The notes under the pieces were generated by a model. The model had not been told where the DNA came from, did not search any database, and worked only from the letters and a program-made list of their open reading frames with translations. A stretch of 64,000 nucleotides of DNA, taken from Euphorbia lathyris (lineage: Eukaryota; Streptophyta; Magnoliopsida; Malpighiales; Euphorbiaceae). Location: NCBI RefSeq assembly GCF_963576675.1, contig NC_088916.1, positions 83,469,501 through 83,533,500 on the forward strand, read 5' to 3'. Both the position numbers and the translations under genes were made by a program. Below, piece by piece: positions 55,951-64,000 of the stretch (its first letter is position 1; the number at the start of each line of letters is the position of its first letter).

Positions 55951-56500
55951 AATTTTATAGGGTGAGTAGTATTCTATACTCTAACAAAGAGGTAAGGACA
56001 ATAGTTATGTCGATTGAAAGTGTTAAGAAAGTTGAATTATGCCAGTAAAGTTTTAAAAAGTTCATCCTTTGTTATTAGACCCATTTTGTTAAGACAACCA
56101 ATTCGAACACAATTGTTGAATGACTCAGAAGCATTTGAGGAGTGACTTAACTCTTTGTTCTCGATATATGTATAAATAATCACTTTTTTTTATCTATTGT
56201 TTATGTTTTTTGTGAGAGGATGGATACAAACCCATAAACTCCCATCTCTAAATTTAGAAATGTACCAACTGATAAAATAATCAATTTCAATTGATAGAAT
56301 AAGATTTATTTGGATTCTCTCGAAAATTTATTATTTAATATCAAAATAAATAGTTGGGTTAAATGAAACTGATGAACATGAGATCGACGATGACCTATTC
56401 GGGCTGAGAAATGGAGTCCACGAGGGAGATGAAGAGGAGAGGTGTTAGGAGAAGTGAGGAGGTCTTTAGGGAGAGCACCATTTTTGGGCGACTTCTCACT
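55951..56500. other. Spacer, no feature recognised
   Basis: AT-rich; nothing supported. Confidence 0.4.
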
Positions 56501-56539
56501 CTATTTCTCAAAAGGGAGGTTTAGGGTTGAAGAGAAGTT

Positions 56540-56720
56540 TTAAGTTTAAAGTACTAGGGTCAGTTTTAATAAACCGATGCTAATGGAAAATCATTGGGGT
56601 CGGGTTCTTTAACAAAACCGACCCTAATGACAATATATTAGCAACGGTTTTTTTAAAACCGACTCTAGTGACCCATAAGTCACTAGAGTCGGTTTTAAAA
56701 AAACCGTTACCAATTGTTTT
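56540..56720. repeat. MITE-like hairpin region with perfect 30 bp stem
   Basis: Arms 56643-56672 and 56679-56708 are perfectly complementary (GGTTTTTTTAAAACCGACTC and onward) around the loop CCATAA. Further copies of GGGTCGG..TTTT and AAAACCGACCC lie to the left (56545-56635), so the hairpin is probably part of a small inverted-repeat element. Confidence 0.85.
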
Positions 56721-56875
56721 GTATGTATTCAAATTAATCGTAACACCAAAGCTTAATTAAAGTCCAATCTTTTGCTCTATTGAGAATCAATTTCACTTAT
56801 AGATCATATTAGAGAGATAGAGGGGTGACTTAGAGAGAAAAATAAATTTAGAGAGAGAGAAATAAATTTGAAGAG

Positions 56876-57050
56876 AATGCACAATCATATATCTTATATT
56901 AATCTTTGACACACCCTCAGTTGTCAGGACTCGAACCCTCGACCGTTTGGTCCTGAAGGCTCTGATACCATGTCATGGAACCAATTGAACTAAAAGCTTG
57001 AGCGGATAATTAAGGTCTAATCATATATCTTATGTATATCTCCGATATGG
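56876..57050 (-). mobile_element. tRNA-derived SINE-like repeat, copy 4
   Basis: It has the same blocks as copy 3, including the minus-strand B box GGTTCGAGTCC and TGGTATCAGAGCC. Confidence 0.62.
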
Positions 57051-57355
57051 GTTTGGTCGTTTCATTTAAAGTAACTTTATTTTAGACTGATTTCATACCC
57101 CTATAATATAAACATATGAAATTGACCGTTTCATTAATACATGTAACATGGATATCAAATTATATAAAATTGATTTATTCTGATTTGCTTGGTATATATA
57201 CAAAGAAAAGTATGCAATTTAATATTTTTAGACCATAAATCTGATCTTGATGAATTCAATCGTATTTTAGTTTTTGGATGTATAAAATGCTGCAAATTCT
57301 AATCACAAAATTAGTACATAAATTGATTTATTATTTTAGCATATAGTACTTGTTG

Positions 57356-57656
57356 AGCGTTTTCCGCAAGTGCACGGTTTCGCTTGTAGTAATAAAAAGA
57401 TATCGATCCCACATGAAACGCTTTTTAACGAAAACTTATTTAAATGTTGTTTAAATACGACTTAAGGTTTATAAAATAGAAAATCGTTATTTGAAATTGG
57501 TTTTGAGATTCATTTAATAAGAATTAGATTAGAACATATGAAGAATGTTAGAAATCAATTATGTTTTGAATATGAATTACAAAACAGAAATGTTTAGTGT
57601 TTAAAATAAGAGATTAATTGTATTCGTTTGCATTAAGCAAAGAAAATAACTTAAAA
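57356..57656 (-). mobile_element. Gypsy-type LTR fragment (U5 end)
   Basis: On the minus strand the sequence ends TGTGGGATCGATATC.. CCGTGCACTTGCGG.. AAAACGCTCAACA, which resembles the 3' ends of Tat/Athila-type LTRs. It is interrupted near 57656 by the small repeat that follows. Confidence 0.5.
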
Positions 57657-57905
57657 CTTTTTAACAACGAAGCGGGTTGTTGCGAAAAATATTTTTAGCA
57701 ACGAAATTACATTTTTTGCAACAACATTTGCTTGTTACGATACATTCTGTTGCTAAAGGTTTCCGCAACGACTTTTCTGTCATTGCAAAAAATTCAAGTT
57801 TGACAACAACACTCTTGTTGCAAATAGTTAGTTGTTGCAAAAAACAAATTTTAACCATATAGGGAGAATAAAATTTGTTTTTTGCAACAACGATGTTGTT
57901 ACTAT
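57657..57905. mobile_element. Small TTGTTGCAAAA-rich repeat (MITE-like)
   Basis: Many copies of TTGTTGCAAAA and its complement TTTTGCAACAA lie in both orientations, as in subterminal repeat regions of DNA transposons. Termini were not resolved. Confidence 0.45.
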
Positions 57906-57926
57906 GAACTGAAATAGAAGAGAAAT

Positions 57927-59202
57927 TGATGTGTAAAATACGGACGCTAGCAAGTAGACTAGGTCGTCTGTAGTATTCGGTAAGACCAAGTGTCGTATTC
58001 CACATGGATTGAGATGAAAGTTATGTGAAATATTACCTTAAACAGTTGTTCGAATATGCGAAATATATTTGAGGTTGGTTTTGTGTTAATAAAACAGTAA
58101 GTAAATGCATAAGATAAAAATAACAAGATTAGCACAAACTCAGAACAGTTAAATGCTCGAACAACTGTTTCATTAATGGAAGCATACATAAAGTTCCTGG
58201 TTTGGGTCTCTCCCTCATTTATCACTAAGGTCCGGTGTCCCATTTTCAAAGATTCTAAGTAAGTAAGACTAACCAAGTGTCCTTGCGTTAATCTCACAAA
58301 CAAGCATTAAGTAACAGGAAGCATTCATAATGAAACCCCAATATGTGGTAGTTTTCGTATCCATCCATACGACATATGCCGATTAGTTATTTCCGTTACG
58401 TCGGAGCACCATCGTGTCATCTTCGGTAACTATAATATAGATTGGATCCTAATCTATGCTTTAAGCATACTAATAACAACCATTCAGAGATAAACATGCT
58501 TCATTAATAAAAACAACATACTCACAATCACCATTAGAGGTTGGCCAAGCTTGCTAAGATGACTGTTCCCTCATTTTCATGAGGAAACAACCTCGACACC
58601 ATAAAAGATGCTCCCAAAATGGAGGCTAGAAATATATTGATAAGATGGTATGGTGGCTCTTTACAAAGAAGAAAAATGCATCTATTTATACTAAATAAAG
58701 TTCATCTAGGTTAAAAGGGTAAAACTGTCAACCGGCTGTTTAAATCAGAAAAAACAATTATTCCTAGCCATTAGATTGCATACATGTGTTAGGATGGTGA
58801 CAGTGGATTACAGCTGTATAACACTTCCTTTCTCTCTTATCCTTTGTAGATCCGCGTGTCAACCCGTTTACCCACTTTTTGACCCGAATCGGAACCGCGA
58901 ACAACTGTTCGATACTTTTCCACAACTGTTTGATCCTTCAACTGTTCGATCCTTTCGCACAGCTGTTCTATCAGAATAGATACTTGGAGACGCTGGATCT
59001 GCGCATAAGTCCATTTACCCACTTTCTGACCTGAATTTGGATGGAAACAGGCTATTCGATCTTTATGCTCAACTATTTGCTTGACTTTAGCTGTTTTGTC
59101 AGAATAACTGTTTGTAGCTTGGATTTGGCTACAAAATTGGTCTATTATGCTCTTCTCCATGAATGTTTTAGCCAATAAATCTTGTCCAATATGCTCGTAT
59201 CA
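57927..59202 (-). mobile_element. Solo LTR, gypsy-type, with 5 bp target duplication
   Basis: On the minus strand it runs from TGATACGAGC (59202) to ACACATCA (57927), giving TG..CA borders and a length of 1,276 bp. It is flanked by GAAAT on both sides (57922-57926 and 59203-59207). A minus-strand TATA motif (TATAAATAG) lies at about 58689-58681. No internal region is attached. The open frames inside are incidental. Confidence 0.85.
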
Positions 59203-59314
59203 GAAATGAACTAAAATAGAAGAGAAAACAATAGTTTCATGGCTGATAACCAAGGAGAAATCAGTAAAAATGAAAGAGTAAAATGTGAAATCAATATAAT
59301 GATCAGACAGGAAG

Positions 59315-59530
59315 CACTACAACAAATCATTACTTGCGCCACGAATCATGCCACGTGAATTCAAAATTCATGGCATATTTTTATTTAGCCACGGGAAAAA
59401 TAGATTCTACTACATATTTAAGATCACTTGATATATTTATGCCACATGTAATTTTTTTCATGACAAAGATACACTTATGCCACGAATCGTGACATAAAAT
59501 TAGTTTTACTATAAGTAATTCATTTCGGGG
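59315..59530 (+). mobile_element. CACTA-type terminus
   Basis: It starts CACTACAACAAATCATTACT at 59315, with GCCACG-type subterminal motifs following. No matching opposite end was found downstream in the window. It is related to the relic ending at 48276 and shares CACTACAACAAAT with the large element at 28842. Confidence 0.55.
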
Positions 59531-60332
59531 AAAAAATTTATTTATTCTAAAATTAATTTATAACATATTAATTTATTTTTTTCTTTTTCATGTATTTGGC
59601 GGGCAGCCAAATTTTTTGATTTGCCTCCATATGAAAGAAAGAAAAATCGATTTGCCTCCAACAAATCCCCATTGTTCACTCGGGCTCTCAACAAACCCTT
59701 TCCCCACTCTCTACCAAATTCGTTGTTGTTAACTCCCACGCTCAACAGAGTGGTTTCTTTTATCAAATCAGCCAACAAATCACATCGGTTCTAGTTCAAT
59801 TGATTTGTCCGTCTTCGTGTTCTATTGATATAGCTGTTGGGATCGATGTGGTTGGAAGAAGATTAGGTTTGCCTCCTTTCTCATCTGCACTCATATTGAA
59901 ACAAAATATTATAATTTGTTTGTCTAGGTTAACTTTACTCATCCCTCACAGCCTCGCTAGATTAAATTTTTAGCTTGAGTAATTGAGTTGATTGTTGGTT
60001 GTGTTGTGATGTTCCTTTATTTTTTAAATTTATTTAGTGGAGCTGATAGGACCAACAATCTGCAATTTCATGTTTTGGTTTTCATTTGGGGGAAGGATTT
60101 CATCCATTATTGTGCGGAAAATGTGATGGGTTTGGAAACGATTATGAAATTGCATTGTTGAAGTAGTGTTAAGTTATCATAGTTTTATAATAAGATATTA
60201 TAGAAAGAAACAGTCATGGCCCTCATGGAAAAATTGTTATGAGAAGAAGTCAACTTTTGATTCTCTAGTTACCAATGATAGGATATAATTTTTGGTATTC
60301 TCTGATAAGTTATTTGGTTGTTTTAGAGTTGT
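59531..60332. other. Spacer, no feature recognised
   Basis: No supported gene. A minus-strand 78-codon frame (59778-59542) has no recognisable motif. Confidence 0.4.
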
Positions 60333-60354
60333 TAGCTAGAATAATATCCCTATT

Positions 60355-60529
60355 TGTTAGGAGCTAGTTGGGATAAGATTGTTAAATTTGTTTTTCTGTA
60401 TCCCACGTTTTTAGTGGGTTGTTTCTTATTTGTTCTGTTACTTGTAGGCTATTTAAGCCACCTTCTCATATGGAACAAATCAAGTTATTCTCCCAATTGT
60501 TTCTATTGTATTATCAATATTTCTCTACA
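60355..60529 (+). repeat. 5' LTR of second copia element
   Basis: TGTTAGGAGCTAG to TTCTCTACA, just before the primer site. An alternative start is TGTTAGCTAG at 60333. Without the 3' LTR the border cannot be settled. Confidence 0.55.
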
Positions 60530-60583
60530 ATTGGTATAGAGCCCGCCACTAGGGTCTAAGATTATAAAAGCAGCAGCTTTTGA

Positions 60584-61564
60584 GTGATTTCAAAACACAA
60601 AGAGAGGATGAGTGAAGATAAAAATTTCATGCAGCCTGCCATTCCACGTTTTGATGGTGACTACGATCATTGGAGCATGCTCATGGAAAATCTCTTGAGA
60701 TCTAAATGGTATTGGGATTTGATTGAAACTGGTTATAAAGAACCAGAACTTGGAGTAGTTTTGCCTGAAGCGCAGCAGAAGGAGTTTGATGATTTGAAAT
60801 TGAAGGATCTCAAAGCTAAGAATTATCTGTTTCAGAGCCTTGACAGAACAATTATTGCTCAAATTCTAGAGAAGCGTACTGCAAAACAGATATGGAGTTC
60901 GATGAAACAGAAATTCGAAGGAAATGCGAGAGTCGAGCGTTCAACTCTTCAAGCATTAAGGAGGGATTTCGAGATTTTGGAGATGAAATCAAGTGAAAAT
61001 ATTACTGATTATTTTGCTCGTGTCATGAGTATAGCGAATAAGATGAGGAGCAATGGGGAGGAGATGAAGGAAGTTACTATTGTAGAAAAAATCCTTAGAA
61101 GTTTAACTGAGAAATTTAACCATGTTGTTGTCTCAATTGAAGAATCTAAGGATATTGATGCCCTCACAATTGATGAACTCCAAAGTTCACTAGTTGTGCA
61201 TGAACAAAAGTTCCATAGAAGCAACGACGAGGAACAGGCCTTGAAAGTGACTTTTGATGACAAAAATGGAGGTCGAGGCCGAGGTCGAGGTAGCTACAAA
61301 GGTCGGGGCAGAGGCAGAGTTTTTCAACAAAGACAAAGTTTCAACAAAGCGACCATTCAGTGCTACAAGTGCCACAATCTTGGGCATTTTCAGTATGAGT
61401 GTCCCATGTGGGGGGAGGAGGCCAACTATGTAGAATCAAATGAGCATGAAGATATGCTTTTAATGTCGTATGTCGGGATGAATCCAGCAGTGCAGGAGAA
61501 CATTTGGTTCCTTGATTCAGGCTGCTCAAATCATATGAGTGGGACAAAGGCTGTCGTTCTGTGA
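60584..61564 (+). pseudogene. copia gag and protease start
   Basis: A 326-codon frame. The gag N-terminal region (AIPRFDGDYDHWSMLMENLL near residues 19-38) and the UBN2-type core (QIWSSMKQKFEGNARVERST) are clear. A glycine/arginine-rich stretch (residues ~226-245) precedes a CCHC zinc knuckle, CYKCHNLGHFQYEC. The protease signature WFLDSGCSNHM follows. The frame is lost around 61555, and the protease continues in another frame to 61763 (DVFYVPELKNNLLSIGQLQE). Gag would form the particle; the element is inactive because of later breaks. Confidence 0.88.
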
Positions 61565-62096
61565 ATTGGATGAGACATTTCGGGAGTCGGTGAAATTGGG
61601 AAACAATTCCAAAATGGATGTTCTCGGAAAAGGAAGGGTGAGACTCCATATGAATGGTGGTAATTACTTGATCACTGATGTTTTTTATGTCCCAGAACTG
61701 AAGAATAATTTGTTGAGCATTGGACAACTTCAAGAGCATGGTCTTGCAATCCTAATTCAATGAGGAAAGTGCAACATATACCATCCGAAGAGAGGGCTTA
61801 TTATTCAATCTGAGATGACAGCCAATAGAATTTTCATATTATTGGCCAAATCTTAGATTGAAAAAGAGAAAGATACATGTTTCTACAAAACAACTTCAGA
61901 TCTAGCTCATCTTTGGCATTGCAGGTATGGGAATTTAAGCCATAAAGGTTTAAGAACCTTACAAACAAAAAACATGGTCCATGGTCTTCCACAACTATCT
62001 GCCTCAAGTGTGACTTGTACTGATTGCATGGTGGGGCAACAACAGAGAGATCCTATATCAAAGAAGAGCACATGGAGAGCCACATAGAAGTTACAG
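61540..62096 (+). pseudogene. copia protease end and pre-integrase region, multiply broken
   Basis: The protease remainder ends at a stop near 61763. The pre-integrase region (HLWHCRYGNLSHKGLRTLQ near 61910) and the zinc-binding CTDCMVGQQ near 62017 are visible between further stops. Confidence 0.75.
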
Positions 62097-62737
62097 TTGG
62101 TGCATGCAGACATTTGCGGTCCGATCTCTCCAGAGTCCAACAATAAGAAAAGGTACTTGTTGTGCTTCATAAATGATTTTAGTAGGAAGACATGGATATA
62201 TTTTTTAAATGCGAAGTCAGAAGCTTTCAACATGTTCAAATGCTTTAAGAAACTTGTTGAAAATGAAACTAGTTTATCTTTTAAATGCTTGAGTGGAGAG
62301 TTTAATTCTGAAGAATTTAATGAGTTTTGCAAGCAGCATGGCATTAAAAGGCAATTAACAGCAGCGTACACTCCCCAACAGAACGGTGTGGCAGAACGGA
62401 AAAACCGAACCGTGATGAATTTGGTTAGAAGCATGCTATCAGAAAAGAAAACACCAAAGAGTTTTTCCCCGAAGCTATTAATTGGGCAAATCATGTATTG
62501 AACAGGAGCCCTACATTAGTAGTGACGGATATCACACCAGAAGAGGCATGGAGCGGAACCAAACCAGCAGTAGCGCATTTCAGAGTTTTTGGTTGCATTT
62601 CACATGTGCATATCCCTGATGAAAGAAGGATAAAGTTGGCCAACAAGAGTTTTCCTTGCATTCTCTTAGGTGTCAGTGATGAATCAAAGGCATATCGCTT
62701 ATATGATCCAATCTCAAAACGGATTATAGTAAGTTGA
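62097..62737 (+). pseudogene. copia integrase
   Basis: Two overlapping frames (62097-62501 and 62498-62737) cover the catalytic core and the C-terminal part. HADICGPI holds the first catalytic aspartate and QQNGVAERKNRT the glutamate. Where the family has a DNGGEF-type block, this copy reads LSGEFN, so the second catalytic aspartate is lost. A one-base shift near 62480 separates the frames. The enzyme would be inactive even without the shift. Confidence 0.82.
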
Positions 62738-62989
62738 GATGTCATTTTCGAAGAAGATAAACAGTGGGATTGGGACAAAAGTTTTGATGCACAGATCTTG
62801 GTGGACTTGGAATGGCCAGATGATGATAATTGTGATGTTTTTATCAAAGATGATGTTATCAGTCATGAAGGAGGCAGCGATGGAAACTCAGAAATAATGA
62901 ATGATGAGCCAAACTCAGCATCATCTTCTAATGCATCATCAGAAGATTTAAATGGAAGAGGATGAAGAAATCGACAAGCCCCAGCTTAC

Positions 62990-63247
62990 TTGCAAGATTA
63001 TGTGATTGGTGAGGGGTTTTTAGATGAAGACATTGAGGTTAACATAACTCAAATTGTGACTGCAGATCCAATTAGTTTTGAAGAGGCAGAAAAAAATCCT
63101 AAATGGAGGTCGGCAATGGATGCGGAAATGGAAGCAATTGTGCGAAATAAAACATGGAAACTAACTGAGTTACCTGCAGGTGCCAAGAAAATCGGAGTAA
63201 AGTGGATTTCTAAGACAAAATTCAATGAACTTGCGAATGATGCGTAA
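62990..63247 (+). pseudogene. copia reverse transcriptase N-terminus, truncated
   Basis: An 85-codon frame contains DPISFEEAEKNPKWRSAMDA and NKTWKLTELPAGAKKIGVKW, the entry to the RT domain. It stops abruptly after KTKFNE, where the sequence changes to gypsy-derived DNA. The region 62740-62990 upstream is the acidic linker, with stops. Confidence 0.8.
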
Positions 63248-64000
63248 TCATGCATCCGCCTTTCTTTAATAGGCAACACATTTATGTGTGTTTAAGATTA
63301 AACATAAGGTTTTGCGAATGATGCAACAATTGAATATCTTTATTGATAAAGAAAAAAGACTTCTTGTTACATGGGTATACAAACTGTGCGGGATCAAAGC
63401 CTCATTAAAACCTTTTATCAGAAAACCCAGTGGGAAAAACTCATAAAAGGAAAAAGAGTACTCGTCATTTCCCTGAACTACTCGGCCTGTTTATATAGGC
63501 GTAGATTCTCTAGATTCCAGGTGCGCGGGAGCTTTTTTCCGCTCATTTCTTCTATTTCAAAAGTCGATGGTCCCAGCCTCTTGGATACCCTGTAAGGCCC
63601 GAGCCAGTTGACGCCTAATTTGCCTTTGCCTTCTCTGGATTGTATTTTATCCGCTTTTTTCAAGACCAAGTCGCTCTCATTGATTATCACCTTTCGTACC
63701 CTTCTGTCATGATACTTCTTGATTCTATTGCGGTACACTGCCATTTGCATGTAAGCTTTTTCTCTTCGTTCTTCTACAGAATCCAATGCATCTCTAATGT
63801 TGATAGGATTTTGGGTGTCACAATAATAAATTATCCGATCTGTAGGCGACTTGATTTCAACAGGCAGGACTGCTTTGGCTCCATAAACCAGCGAGAAAGG
63901 TATTTCGCCTGTTGCTGCCTTTACAGAAGTTCTGTATGCCCATAGCATATGAGGTATCTCATCCGCCCAACATGTTTTTTTATCGCCTAGCCGCTTCTTG
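63230..64000 (-). mobile_element. Ty3/gypsy element, 3' part, continues beyond window
   Basis: The minus-strand integrase frame is followed by about 240 bp of non-coding DNA, with a polyadenylation-like AATAAAG near 63348. It then meets the copia RT at about 63230. A 13 bp direct repeat (TTGCGAATGATGC) occurs at about 63230 and 63314. LTR borders were not resolved. Confidence 0.65.
63478..63948 (-). CDS. Ty3/gypsy integrase C-terminal region (partial)
   Basis: A 156-codon open minus-strand frame, possibly open beyond its first methionine and the window edge. It reads LWAYRTSVKAATGEIPFSLV, YGAKAVLPVEI, a basic helix (EERREKAYMQMAVYRNRIKK), and then the GPY/F module (NWLGPYRVSKRLGPSTFEIE) ending WNLENLRLYKQ. 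This is the end of a gypsy pol polyprotein: the module follows the catalytic core of integrase and helps bind DNA. No chromodomain follows, which fits the Tat/Athila side of the gypsy family. The frame has no internal stop, so this element may be younger than the copia element it interrupts. Confidence 0.85.
   Translation of the reverse strand: MLWAYRTSVKAATGEIPFSLVYGAKAVLPVEIKSPTDRIIYYCDTQNPINIRDALDSVEERREKAYMQMAVYRNRIKKYHDRRVRKVIINESDLVLKKADKIQSREGKGKLGVNWLGPYRVSKRLGPSTFEIEEMSGKKLPRTWNLENLRLYKQAE

Larger units (their letters stand above)
60333..63240 (+). mobile_element. Ty1/copia retrotransposon, degenerate, cut by gypsy insertion
   Basis: It consists of a short 5' LTR, a degenerate initiator-methionine-type primer site (TTGGTATAGAGC, 60531-60542; one base lost from TTGGTATCAGAGC), gag, protease, integrase and the beginning of reverse transcriptase. 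The frame then breaks off at about 63230, where unrelated gypsy sequence begins. At least four frameshifts or stops are present. The catalytic part of RT, RNase H and the 3' LTR are absent. It belongs to a different copia lineage from the element at 1-4043. Confidence 0.88.

Noticed and set aside
56643..56708. Annotated miRNA gene
   Set aside because: The stem is perfect and repeat-associated; without small-RNA data it cannot be called a miRNA.
57661..58303. Minus-strand frames of 114 codons
   Set aside because: They lie across the TTGTTGCAAAA repeat and the solo LTR; no motif is present.

Overview
This is a repeat-dominated nuclear segment of a flowering plant, most likely a eudicot. The evidence is the plant-specific gene relics (DMS3-like, SYP7-type Qc-SNARE, WEB family, F-box-associated, cytosolic RPS15a), introns with GT..AG borders, an Au-type SINE, Ty1/copia and Ty3/gypsy (Tat/Athila/Ogre-like) elements, CACTA elements, LINEs and an AT-rich background. 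I cannot name the species. All coordinates were read by hand from the sequence; no alignment or database search was run.

Layout. 1-4043: decayed Ty1/copia element (gag to RNase H, 3' LTR), cut by the window start. 4160-7042: long Ty3/gypsy-type LTR with an eleven-copy 45-46 bp minisatellite. 7043-7416: one end of a CACTA element. 7417-11118: two direct copies of a gypsy 3' untranslated region around an LTR-like stretch with 17 bp palindromes, ending in a nested palindromic MITE. 11263-13171: AT-rich DNA, the last exon of a DMS3-like gene (minus strand) and an Au SINE. 13172-18218: gypsy element with two truncated LTRs, a tRNA-Asp-type primer site, a gag remnant and no pol. 18219-25217: long inverted repeat enclosing an SYP7-type SNARE pseudogene. 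25500-28841: SINE-like repeat, MITEs and the 5' part of a second DMS3-like copy (plus strand).

The centrepiece is 28676-43080. Two DMS3-like exons with their introns lie on the plus strand and are followed, after about 30 nt, by an inverted copy, making a gene-derived foldback. A 13,265 bp CACTA element (28842-42106; CACTACAACAAAT termini, TCC target duplication) is inserted in the plus arm, and the inverted arm preserves the empty site. The CACTA carries fragments of RPS15a and a WEB-family gene, several nested MITEs, a MULE-like MITE with a tRNA-like relic, and a 5.5 kb TTACG pentanucleotide array.

Right part. 43100-43960: F-box-associated pseudogene. 44499-47150: two 5'-truncated LINEs on opposite strands. 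47500-50165: SINE-like and MITE relics, including one half of a duplicated segment whose other half is at 54600-55664. 50951-51340: a small, apparently intact gene for a secreted proline-rich peptide, the only gene here that looks undamaged. 51486-53695: gypsy LTR with a GC-rich ACGCGGGGCGT repeat. 55720-59202: SINE-like repeats, a perfect 30 bp hairpin, an LTR fragment and a solo LTR with 5 bp target duplication. 60333-63240: second decayed copia element, interrupted by a gypsy element (minus strand) that leaves the window.

The coding remnants do not form a pathway. The shared theme is transposon capture and inverted duplication of gene pieces. The most notable case is a piece of DMS3, itself a component of RNA-directed DNA methylation, arranged so that a transcript could fold into double-stranded RNA.
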